Below, piece by piece: positions 12,101 to 21,951 of a DNA stretch of 64,000 nucleotides; within the stretch, counting starts at the first letter, position 1, and every line of letters begins with the position of its first letter. The stretch is from positions 104,152,001 to 104,216,000 of the forward strand of contig CM042018.1 in the NCBI GenBank assembly GCA_023525975.1, written 5' to 3'. The translations under genes were made by a program, and so were the position numbers. Source of the DNA: Smallanthus sonchifolius (taxonomy: Eukaryota; Streptophyta; Magnoliopsida; Asterales; Asteraceae). The notes below the pieces were generated by a model that made no database searches, was not told where the DNA came from, and saw only the letters and a program-made list of their open reading frames with translations.

Positions 12101-14504
12101 CAAGGTGAAGTCGTTGCCTTAAAAAGGTGCTTCAGCTGCTGCAAAACAAAATCTAAGAAACACGAGTCTAATATCGATCTTCAGTTTTGGAAACTCCAAT
12201 ACATAAAAGTCGCTATTTCAAACGGAGACTAGCCCAGAATTGAAAAAAAGATGTATCTCATTTGTCATTAGAACTTTTAAAAATAACCCATTTTTATAAA
12301 AGATTCTTATGAAGACCGGTCAGTTTATGGAAAAAAGTTTTACCACTCGTATGTGCTTTTATATATAATTTGGAGTCTTCCAAGAAAACAACCTCCCTTT
12401 CAAGTGGCTTGAAAAGCGGCTTTAAGTATAACAAGAAAAGTATGTATTTACTCTTGCCATTTCATGTAAAAGATGAAAGCAAAAAATTCAACCCATCCCT
12501 TCCACTTTGATCTTTTGGTCTTCAATCAACCATGTCCTTTCAAGAAGCCAGGGACCCATTACTTCTAAACTTGGTGCCAAAAGCTATCTTCCTTGTAGCT
12601 ATGTCTATGCATTTAATTTGTGTTTATTGTAATTGTTCTTGCCCCCCTCAAAAAAAAACTTTTTATTGTTTTAACCGTGAGAATCTCGATCCGTTACCGG
12701 AAAACTTACAAACCCTGCCAATACCATGCTAATCAACGGGATCGGGTAAACACAACTTGCAGTGGAAAGGGGGCCGTCAAGAGGATTAAAGATAGAAAAC
12801 CAATGGAAGCTGATTCAAACATTATAACTTGTGTACAGTGGCATGGGTAATTAAAGGGGAATTCACATGGGTTGATTTTGGTTTTTCATCACTAGTAAAG
12901 TAAGAAGCTATAGCTATAAACTAGTCAATAAAAGAAGGCTTTCTTTATATGGGTCTGCATGCTTTTTCTCATCTTTTTGTTATGGCATGGGCTTTGCACT
13001 GATTGGAATTATTCTCTTGTGAATCTTGACCATGCATGGATCCTATATTCCTATAGCACGGAAGTTTTGTTGAATGGCAAACATGAAGATTTTGAAGCAA
13101 ACATGCCATATCTTGAGGTAGATATGCTTTTTCTTTTTCTATTTCAGAATATCTGCTCTCTCAATCACATAAGTTTCATTAAATATTTAGAATGTATTTC
13201 AATTAAATCATAATATGATTAAGAATCTACAAACTAGACAAATATTGATTTACTTTTAATAATGGTAAAATGATAATTATTAATATTAACAAACACAGTA
13301 CCCTAAATCTGGTTTATGTCCCACACTAAATTTAAGTCTCTATAATTACTGTGATTTATATTTATAGTAAACATTATATATAAATTTATTTTAGCAATCA
13401 TTTATAATTGATATGTTATTAATAAAAAAACAGTAAAAGGAAAATACCAATAATTAATACAATTTAGTTTTTATTATCTACAAATTAATTTTATTTAACA
13501 CTAGCTTTTGACCTGCTACATCTAAGGACATACATGCATATAATATGGAGGCATTTTTATTTTTAGGTATCATCGGTTTCATAACGTTGTATTAAATTAT
13601 TGTAGCATTGATTTTCTAATTCACAAATTATTTTTTAATTTGATTATTATCATATTTAAATTTGCATTATTTGGACAATTTATAAAATGATTTACGTGTA
13701 AAATATAAATGATAGTTAATTAAAAAAGAATGTTAAGTTGGTGCATTTAGTCAAGTTTATCTATATGTAAACACAATGAGTTTAGTTAAAAGCCCTAAAT
13801 GGTATCCATTTAGTCTAATCTATAATGCACAAAACAACTATATATAATTTATTTTTTCATATGAAGTACCATATCAACTATCTATGATGTTGAAAAGTTT
13901 TCAAATAATTTAATATATATTTCACAAAGCATCATTTTAATTTATATATATATATATATATAGGGCAAAGATCCTTTCAAAACCCTCTGTTATTGTGTTA
14001 ACAAAAAGAAACCTCGCAAAAATCGATCGAATCATTATTTTTTTTTTGCGAACAACTTTATTACACTAATATAACGTCACATTCTTATTTGTATTTTCGT
14101 AAATTCGCAAGTGTAAAGTGAGTTTACACCTGGTGTAAGTGTTTTTTTTAGCTAAATATTTATTTTTCCAGAGGAGTTTACACTCGCGAATTTACAAAAA
14201 TGCAAAAACTAACATGACGTTATATTAGTGTAATAATGTTATTCAAAACCAACAAGATAAACCCTTAAAAATTTAATCGATTTTTGCGGGGTTTTTGGGT
14301 TAACACAATAAAAGAGGGTTTTGAAAAGATCCCACTCCTATATATATATTAAGCAATCTTGACTAGTTTTTTTTCTTACAGAAGGAAATGAATTCAAAAG
14401 GTGTGAAGAATCATGAGAGATCATTAGAACTAAGCTCAACAAGCCATTCAGAAACCAGCCATAAGAAGCCCAATCTAGAATTCACTTTGGGAAGAAGAGA
14501 GTAA
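9199..14504 (+). CDS. KAN2: KANADI transcription factor (GARP family), KAN2-like, six exons
   Basis: The coding exons are 9199-9799, 9933-10009, 11399-11444, 11542-11704, 13057-13117 and 14382-14504. All introns are GT-AG, and the 1071 nt total 356 codons plus stop. The N terminus MEFFTPQPDLSLRISPP resembles KAN2, including an EAR-like DLSL core at residues 9-12. Residues 125-140 carry the family's PIRGVPVYY motif. The GARP/Myb-like DNA-binding domain runs from residue 171 (RAPRMRWTTTLH) across introns 1 and 2 (VKSHLQMYRTVKTT). The C terminus ends in the family motif LEFTLGR. Exon 5 is only 61 nt and was placed from its NGK-containing match to KAN2. The ATG at 9199 is the first in frame; no earlier methionine exists. 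KANADI proteins act in the nucleus to specify abaxial (lower-side) organ identity, usually as repressors. Length is close to Arabidopsis KAN2 (about 388). All exons are intact and the gene looks functional. Introns 4 and 5 hold foldback elements. Confidence 0.95.
11925..12300. repeat. Foldback (hairpin) sequence in KANADI intron 4
   Basis: Arms at 12042-12064 and 12130-12152 are near-perfect inverted repeats (GTTTTGTTTTG...GTTGAAG against CTTCAGCTGCTGC...). A second inner stem, CGATAGTTGG/CCAACTATC, lies inside. Outer segments near 11930 and 12290 (AAAATGGGT and its complement) also pair, so a decayed MITE is likelier than a miRNA gene. Confidence 0.55.
13963..14339. mobile_element. Long-TIR MITE in KANADI intron 5
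   Basis: Nearly the whole 377 bp folds back. GGGCAAAGATCCTTTCAAAACC at the left pairs with GGTTTTGAAAAGATCCCAC at the right, and the match continues through ATTACACTAATATAACGTCA. It sits between TATATA runs on both sides, so the TSD is hidden in a TA microsatellite. The right terminus ends 42 bp upstream of the exon 6 splice acceptor. Confidence 0.85.
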
Positions 14505-14517
14505 TATATAAATATAA

Positions 14518-14555
<38 letters not shown>
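14518..14555. repeat. (AT)n microsatellite just after the KANADI stop codon
   Basis: Uninterrupted TA dinucleotides, likely within the 3' UTR, at the left edge of a foldback element. A matching run at about 15097-15139 lies at its right edge. Confidence 0.9.
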
Positions 14556-14556
<1 letters not shown>

Positions 14557-15094
14557 GACGGTCCCACTAATAAGTGGTTTTTCGCTAATAAATCCTAAGA
14601 AGTGGATCAAACGAACTCCGATTGAGCTCATTCCAGCGGCGTTGGAACCGTCTCATCGAACCCTAACCCGGATACAAAAACCTAAACCCCCTCCACCCGC
14701 ACCCCCAAAAACCTAAACCCCCCCCCCTCCAACCCTATCCCGAAAAGCCTAAAACCACCACTCCCACCACCCAAAAACCTAAACCCCCCACCCCTCCCCC
14801 CCAAAAAAAAAAACCTAAACCCATCTCCACCCACCCTCAAAAACCTAAGCCCCCCACCCCAACCCCCAAAAAAAACCTAAACCATAAAATCTAAACCCTA
14901 AGGCTAAAACCCTAAAATTAAAACGTAAAATCTAAACGTTAATTAAAAGCTAAACCCTAAAAGCTAAGATGGTAGAGTTTGACGAGACAGTTCCAACGCC
15001 GCTGAAATTAGCTCAATCGGAGTTCGTTTGATATCTTTTCTTAAGGTTTTTATCATTTTTTAGATTTTTTTAGTGAAAAATTACTTATTATTTG

Positions 15095-15096
<2 letters not shown>
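14556..15096. mobile_element. Foldback element, Mutator-like MITE, in the KANADI 3' flank
   Basis: The left arm (14556-14665: GGGACGGTCCCACTAATAAGTGG, then ACGAACTCCGATTGAGCTCA and AGCGGCGTTGGAACCGTCTC) is repeated inverted at about 14966-15096. The right terminus is more decayed. The interior (14660-14960) is made of C-rich words and AAACCCTA-like units resembling plant telomeric repeat. It is inserted in a TA microsatellite, so the TSD cannot be read. The terminus resembles that of the 30681-32662 element. Confidence 0.75.
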
Positions 15097-15142
<46 letters not shown>

Positions 15143-15574
15143 GTAGTACTCATTTTGATATGATTGTGTGATTTAATGGAAATGATGAAAAAAAGAGAGG
15201 TGCCCACTACTGGAAAATCAGTAGAGAAAAGTAAAGAATCCAAAAGGAGAGCAGAAGACAAGAAAGGACACAGTAAGCAACAAAGCGACTAGGGTTTCGT
15301 AAAGCATATCTTTGCTATCAGAAAATTGTAAGAAACCGATATAAATATTTATTTATTTTAATATTATAGATCTCGGCTATTTATAAAAGAAGATGAGAAC
15401 AGAAATCGAACTAACCTTCACCAAAAAAATCTTTTACACATTGAATTAAAATGCTGCGAGGTATTACCGATTGTAACTTTGTCTGCTATGATGATGCGAT
15501 AAGGACCACAGTTTTTCTTTAAGTTTTTGGTGATATATCGAAATTTTGTTCTTAATAATTGTTAATTTCTAGCC

Positions 15575-16930
15575 TTGACGAATTCATGTGCCAACACCTT
15601 TGTGCCGAAACACGACGCCTCCTCCTATCGTCTGTTAATGTCATCTGGTTCAACCTAACAAAATAGAAGCGTTAGTTTATAAAAAAAAACATAATCATAT
15701 AAAACAATGGTTTTTTAATAGGTAAAAACTAACCAGATACTCAGGGGCCTTCGAATAAGGCTAGACTCAATCACCCGTCTCCGGATCTTCCTTGGAGTGG
15801 GTTCAGGGCTGGTCGCGAGAATTCTTGAAATGTTTAGGCCTGGGGCGTGTAAAAAAAAATTGGCCCGTAATATATATAAACTCAATAATCTTATATAAAA
15901 AAACCATAATACAATACCTATTTTTTCTTGAGTTTAAAAATATGCTTGGGCATTTTCATTTTTATGTGGGTTTAATTACAACTTGAGCTTTTTTTAAACA
16001 ATTCGCACCACATGTGTTTAAAACTAAAAATATATATAATTTTTTGTAAATATATATATATATATATAAAATAAAATAAAATTTTAAAAACTTCGGTCCC
16101 CTGAGAAGACCGGGCCCCGGACAATCGCCCCCCCCCCCACCCCCCCCCCAAGGGCCAGCCTTGAGTGGGTCCTCACGTACACCTCGCTCAACTCGGGGTG
16201 CACTTCCATCGCCTCGTTCTAGAACAATATGAGTTATTAAACAGCCACATTATGTAATTATGTTAAATTAAAAAATAAATATGTACCACTATCTTCTGAT
16301 GCTCTGAAAACGTTATAAACCCCCCCCCCACACCCCCAGTGTGTCGGGAGGACGTCTCCCCGTGCATCTTTTTCCGGTTATTGCTGGCGGCCGACACCTT
16401 CTTCTTCCACTCTTCAGTGTTTCACACCTTTCATCAAAATTATATATTAGAATACAATATAATACAAATGTATCAAGTTTGATTTAAATTAATACGTACC
16501 TCGTAAATCATGTTGTTACAATCTATCTCCCTAATCCATCGCAAGTGAATAGACGGCTGATCTCAAAATCATATTCCGGGTGACAAAATACCTCAGTCGC
16601 TTTCTATGCATTTCTCACCGCTGCCTCATGGGCCTCGCTGAGTAAGTCGTAAAAGCGGTTGTTGTGGACATGATCCCTTCAGGCGTGGATCGCCACATCA
16701 AGCTGAAGAACCCAATGGTAATGTTCATGCATACCTATACACTTAATGACTTGACATTATTTATATAAAATTCAAACTAATTAAAGGTGCTTATCACGAA
16801 ACGCTTAAACAAGAGCCCACGATAGTCATTTGGTACCTCATGCTAGTAACACCAAAGGCTATGAAATAGACTTAAATATAGTCATACATCTGCAGCCCGC
16901 ACCCCAAAGATAGAAAACTGCAAAAATATG
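15575..16930 (-). pseudogene. CACTA-associated protein remnant (Transposase_24-like)
   Basis: Minus-strand fragments appear in order: about 16720-16500 (HNNRFYDLLSEAHEAAVR), 16420-16330 (EEWKKKVSAASNNRKKMHG), 16200-16180 (EVHPELSEVYVR) and 15790-15740 (ESSLIRRPLSIW). The EEWKKKS-A-NRKK block followed by EVH...VYVR is the layout of the plant Transposase_24 family. Stops and frame changes are frequent, and a hAT MITE (15804-16163) splits the last part. No DDE core was seen. Confidence 0.5.
15804..16163. mobile_element. Small non-autonomous hAT element (360 bp)
   Basis: The ends are CAGGGCTGG at the left and CCAGCCTTG at the right (the complement of CAAGGCTGG). The flanking 8 bases AGTGGGTT (15796-15803) and AGTGGGTC (16164-16171) are a TSD with one mismatch. 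It contains no transposase. The right end has long C runs (16129-16149). It interrupts the CACTA coding remnant. Confidence 0.75.
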
Positions 16931-17104
16931 ACAAATATAAGTTTAATAAAAATAATTAAAGTGAACAAAGTAAGTTTTAATTCTTACTTGCCATCATCAG
17001 CAATGTAAATCTCCTTGTGGTGTGGGGATTCGTGGGGAGGCTACGACTGAATATTATCCCCACGCCCAGATGACCAGGCCACCGTCGCCGCTCTGTTAAA
17101 TATG

Positions 17105-18522
17105 TGTAACACCCCTATTTTTATAAAGAATAATAAAACCAAAAGACTAGCACAAGCAACTCCCTAAAATTCAAGGGTCAAAAACTAAGAATTCAAAGTT
17201 TGAGACTGTGACGGACCGTCACAGGGAGGTAACGGTCCGTTACGAACCATGACAGACCGGCACCATTTCATAACAGTCCATTACGGACTGGCCAAGGCAA
17301 TGATTCAGAGAATGACACGTCTATGCTGACTAATGACCATGAAGTGACGCGTGTAAACCCTATGACAGACCGACACGGGGCGTAACGGTCCTTCACAACC
17401 GTTTAATCAGAACACGCCACGTGTACATGCTGACTCGCCAACTCGGAGTGGTGACGGACCGTCACCCAGCGTAACGGTCCGTTACGAAGGGACGGTGACG
17501 GACCGTCAGGACTTATAACGGTCCGTTACGGGGCCAGGGTTACACTATAAATAGATGATCGATGGTAGAGCATTTCAGACTCAAACACACATACAAACTC
17601 CATTCTCTACGCATAGTTAAGGTCTGTATTCGATTCCCGAAGTCCCGGTTCACGTTTCCAAGTCCGGTTCTCTGATCTTTCGCATCAAATAGTCGTAGAT
17701 AACAACGATGTATGGTTCCAACTAGTTCTCGTAAGTTTGGTTAATTCCATAAAGTTAGGTATATATGTCTAAGAGTTATAGTGATGAACTAGGACTATAA
17801 CCAAGCACTAAGACATTACAGTTTTGAGCCTAAAAGTTAAACACGGAGGAAGTAACGCTAGAGGTGAGTTCTATAACGCCCACTTTTAAATGTTTTACTA
17901 TTTTGGGCGGGCAGATAAGGTAAGGTAAAATTTATGAAAGTTTCATGAGGCTCTGACTTCAAATGTTTTTAACGTTCAGAGTCAGTACGCTTTTAAAGGG
18001 AAATTTTAAAAGAAAGTTTAAAGCCTATTATTAAACATTTTAAAATGTTTGGGCACTAAAGATCAAGGTTTTGGCATGTAATGCCACCCTAAAGAATGTT
18101 TTAATCTCATGGACTAAAGAGGGGTTATGCCACAAGTGGCAATATAACCAATAAGACAGTTTACTCACTTTTAGGATAAAGATAGAAGATCCCACTGTAC
18201 AGTGTATGTAAGACTCAAGTGATGACGATCACTTTGACGCTAGGCTAATGAGAAATTACTAGCGGTAGGCCTATGGCTGCGGTCACGCTTATCCACGTAC
18301 GTATTTCTCATAAGTCTTAAAGGAACTTAGGTCGGTGGATAAAGACACATCGAAGTCCCAACAGTGTTCCTATTTCAATCGGGTAAGGACGATCAATACG
18401 GCATAAACACTGGGGTCACGAAAGGATAATTCTCGTGACTAGCGGCAAATACCTTGAGCTGCGCGTTCATTGGTATCAACAGAGGAGGGACCCCCGACAA
18501 TGCCTTTTTGGCTTGTCACTTA

Positions 18523-18559
<37 letters not shown>

Positions 18560-19111
18560 AAGTATAAAGTAAAGTAAAGAAAAGAAAGTAAATGAATCTG
18601 TGTATACTACCTAGATGTGTATAGCATTGTAACGACCATACTAATACTAGAAACGAGTCTTGTAATAATACAAGTTTAAAGAGTCTTGTGGGCAGTACTC
18701 TTATAGGTTGTGCCACTTCACAAGCATTAAGAAAATAAAGAGTCATGTTAATTAGGACATAAAGGAAAGAATAAGAAAGAAAAGAAATGTTTTATGAAAC
18801 TGTTTTAAATATTGGATCTCTATTCGGTAAAAGATAAAGATAAAACTCACCAGTGTAAGCTGACAGGTTTAAGCTTGTGTGTCAGGTTAAGCTCTGATGA
18901 GACAAAAAAGGATTTTAATAGGTGAAGGCTACTTGAATCAAGAAGACTGACATCCAAATTAGAAATAGTTATGAACAAATATTGTTCATCTCTTTTATCT
19001 GTTTGTACGTTATATTTCCGCTGCAATAAAAGAAATCATTTCCACTATTAAACTGTGATGCCAAAATAGTAAATCCAACATACTAGACAACCCGGGAGTC
19101 GGGGCGTCTCA
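17105..19111 (+). repeat. 5' LTR of the gypsy element
   Basis: It runs from TGTAACACCCC to GGGGCGTCTCA (TG...CA). The first 1549 bp align with the 3' LTR at 25213-26748; by eye the first 190 bp differ at about 15 positions, suggesting an old insertion. U3 contains a cluster of dyad motifs (17207-17531) followed by a TATA box (CTATAAATAG, 17545-17554). Confidence 0.92.
17207..17531. repeat. Dyad-symmetric CGG(A/T)CCG motif cluster in U3
   Basis: Repeated GTGACGGACCGTCAC and GTAACGGTCCGTTAC units, each symmetric around one central base, occupy U3 just before the TATA box. Intact copies are at 17207-17221 and 17229-17243, and four more lie between 17450 and 17531. The 3' LTR holds the same cluster at about 25315-25650. 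Possibly transcription-factor sites or hairpin-forming elements (inference). Confidence 0.85.
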
Positions 19112-19114
19112 AGT

Positions 19115-19128
19115 TGGTATCAGAGTCC
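19115..19128 (+). promoter_or_regulatory. Primer-binding site (initiator tRNA-Met type)
   Basis: TGGTATCAGAGTCC lies three bases after the LTR end. It matches the usual TGGTATCAGAGCC complement of initiator methionine tRNA with one change. Confidence 0.9.
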
Positions 19129-19341
19129 ATAGATTAAGAGATTTAGACAAGTAGCCTACATCTTAGATATAAGATAGGATTCAGCTTTACTCTAGTTATT
19201 ATGGGAAGGGAATGTTTGGAAATCGAAAGTAAAGCAAACTATTAGTTACAATTGGCCACTGTCATTAATAATTTGCGTTACTAGTAGAATTCTGAACTAT
19301 TGCTTGACCTAAATAACGATATTCTTTCAGATACTCTTTAA

Positions 19342-20547
19342 ATGGCCGGTATACGAGAACGTGGTAGTGGCCGAGGCCGACTACCTGTTCATAGACAACA
19401 ATGTGAAGAACATTCTGAACATGCATCCCATGCTGAATTAGAACATGAAGAACATATGTCACATGTCAATAATGAACCTGAGCAATTTACCCTAGAACCC
19501 ACAGTAAAAGAGGCGATAGCTGAAGAGGTAGGATTGGTATTGCAAGCCACCCTACCTGATGCTTTATCTAAAGCATTGAAAGATTCCAAGAATGAATTAA
19601 AAGAGCTACTGAAGGAAGGAAACCCCGAAGATAACCCGAATAGAGGTAGAAAAAGGCATTATAAGTCAGATTGTGACTCTGATGTCATGCCCATATCCGG
19701 GTGTAATTACAAAGCATTCAAAGACTGTGATCCACCTAAACTGGATGGCAGAAAGGATGCCATTACTACCTATCGCTGGATCACCCAAATGGAAGAAGTA
19801 ATCAATATGAGCGAATGCCGCGAAGATCAAGCGGTAAAGTTTGTTATTCATTCTTTTACTGAGGAAGCTCTCAGCTGGTGGATAACCGTTCGACAATCTA
19901 AATCAGCCGAGGCTATCAAGAATATGAAGTGGAATGAATTGAAAGAACTCATTATCAATAAGTTCTGTCCTTAGAACGAAATTGATAAAGTTGAATCTGA
20001 ATTCTTGATACTCAAAGCTGGCAATAGAATACATCGCTAGTATACATCCCGCTTTAATGATTTAGCTCGGTTGGTACCTCACTTGGTTACCACTGAAGAA
20101 CGAAGAATCAAATGCTACAATCAAGGACTTTCTCAGAAAGTCCGTACCTATGTCAAAGCAAATGCTCCTAAGACACTCGACGAAGTAGTCGAGTTAAGTG
20201 GAGTAGTTTATGACGATGTAGCAGCTGAGGAACCTGTGAAAACAGAACCTCAGAAGAAATGGAATAATTCTGCCAAAAGGTCCTGTAAGAATTTATCGGG
20301 ACCTAATGATAAGAAAGTTAGATTTGAAGAAACAAATGACTGCAAGAAATGTGGAAGAAGGCATTTTGGAGAATGTAAAGCAGGATCCAACTTATGTTAT
20401 AAGTGTGGAAAGTCGGGACATTTTTCCTTTAATTGCCCGACGGTCAAATGTCAAACTTGCGAAAAGATGGGATATTCTGCCAAAGATTGTAGACAGACCA
20501 ATGCTGAAGGGTCTCGAAAAGATAAAGGAAAAGAAGCTGAAAACTAA
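19342..20547 (+). pseudogene. gypsy gag (capsid and nucleocapsid)
   Basis: It starts MAGIRERGSGRGR at 19342 and is open to a stop at 19972, with another stop near 20038, then continues in the same frame to 20547. The capsid region carries DPPKLDGRKDAITTYRWI and AVKFVIHSFTEEALSWW, typical of plant Ty3/gypsy gag. The C terminus has zinc knuckles (CYKCGKSGHFSFNC, with CKKCGRRHFGEC before and CQTCEKMGYSAKDC after). Two in-frame stops make it non-functional. It should have been followed by protease without a gap, but a solo LTR intervenes. Confidence 0.9.
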
Positions 20548-20631
20548 AAAGTAAAGACAAGAGCCTATGCTCTTACACAAGAAGAAGCAAAGAAGAATCA
20601 TGTCGTTGTGTCAGGTATGTTCCGAATCAAT

Positions 20632-21946
20632 TGCCACACCCGTAACATAGGACAGTTATCTAACCAGAGTAGTACCTCCAACAGATATGTTCCCAGGAAA
20701 GAACGACGGGTCTAGGAGATATTTATACACCGCTCTTTCCTTAGACAGAACATTTCGTTTGTCAGATGACTGACTGGTAAATACAACATATAACTCTGGA
20801 CTTATAGTTCACGAAGAACATGCCATCCATTCAGGCCTTACGGCAACACAAAGAACCTGCCCTCAGTCATCCCTATCTCAAAACACTTGTTTGTCTCCTG
20901 GAATGTCAATTACATGCTAGTGGTCACCTGTGCTCAAACATATTTGAAAAACATTTGGATCAACACAATGCTTGTAAGTTCATAAACAAATCATGTTTTC
21001 ACAATCATGTTCATCATACGAAACGACTATCCAACCCAATCCCCACCCAGTGGCCACACAAGGACCCTGAGCTTTTATTATATATATATATATTGAGACA
21101 TTCCGGCTACTGGCCACACAATGACCAGTCTAAAAACAAGAGGATCAATCTTGTCCCTCAGTCACATCCCATTCCCGGCTGTAATAAGCGCTATTCACAT
21201 GTATATATACATGGAATTCACATAGGGATCTGACTCGTTTTGATAAAAATCATTTCAAAGCATTTTACATTGAGCACAGTTTAGAGGAACTCACCTCAAG
21301 CAGGACCTCCTTCTGATTAATACAATAATCAACACCTCGACAGAACCCTAAATCATATCCGATATTATCATAATCAATATCCCTATCTTAGGTTTACACA
21401 AAGGAACCTCTGGGTGTTCAGAAACCTTACCTTGTTACTATCTACGGCGCTTTGCAGACGTTTTGCTAGAAACCGGACTCCCGTACGCGAACCACCGCTC
21501 GGGAACACAACTCCAAAGTAAGTGTGTGTTTTGGAAGGTGTGAATGTGTGAGAATTGAGCTTAGATCAATCAAGTATTTATAGGGTGAACTTCGGGCTCG
21601 TAGCGGACCGCTACACAAGGCTGTTGCGGTCCGCCACCCATTGAGGCAGCCTATTTTGCTTAACGCCCACGTAGCGGACCGTTAAGATATAGGTTAGCAG
21701 TCTGCCACCCCTCCACGTGTCAGATTTCAATCGGTGAGTCACAGGGACACGTGTTAACTCCTGGTTCATCCCTTCCTTCACATATAGCGGACCGCTAAGG
21801 CTTAGGGTAGCGGTCCGCTACCACTTCAACTTTCAAAATTTTCATATTTAGTCCTTCAACTTTGAAGAACATATAATTCAACCCCTGATCTTTATATTTT
21901 AACACCTTTGGCCCCTATATTACTTGGGATTTATCTGGCTGTTACA
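20632..21946 (-). mobile_element. Solo LTR of a second gypsy-type element, inserted antisense between gag and protease
   Basis: The segment runs TGCCACACCC...GGCTGTTACA and is flanked by a perfect 5-bp TSD, TCAAT, at 20627-20631 and 21947-21951. It splits the host reading (SGMFRIN before, INDVNVSILFD after). Read on the minus strand it begins TGTAACAGCC, like the host LTR. It has dyad motifs (21600-21614, near 21670, 21785-21797, 21807-21821) followed by a TATA box (complement of GTATTTATAGG, 21574-21584), so it points leftward. There is no internal region, hence a solo LTR from LTR-LTR recombination. Confidence 0.85.
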
Positions 21947-21951
21947 TCAAT

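Larger units (their letters stand above)
15205..17104 (-). mobile_element. CACTA transposon, left part, cut by a gypsy insertion
   Basis: It begins CACTACTGGAAAATC at 15205, the canonical CACTA terminus, followed by a CAGTAG inverse of the same motif. Minus-strand coding remnants of a CACTA-associated protein fill 15590-16930. The element stops at 17104, where the gypsy 5' LTR begins. The right end is not seen in this window. Confidence 0.65.

Noticed and set aside
12532..13213. Three short plus-strand ORFs in KANADI intron 4
   Set aside because: Considered as candidate exons; only 13057-13117 fits splice sites, phase and family sequence. The rest is intronic.
20820..21233. 137-codon plus-strand ORF
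   Set aside because: Lies inside the antisense solo LTR and has no recognisable domain.
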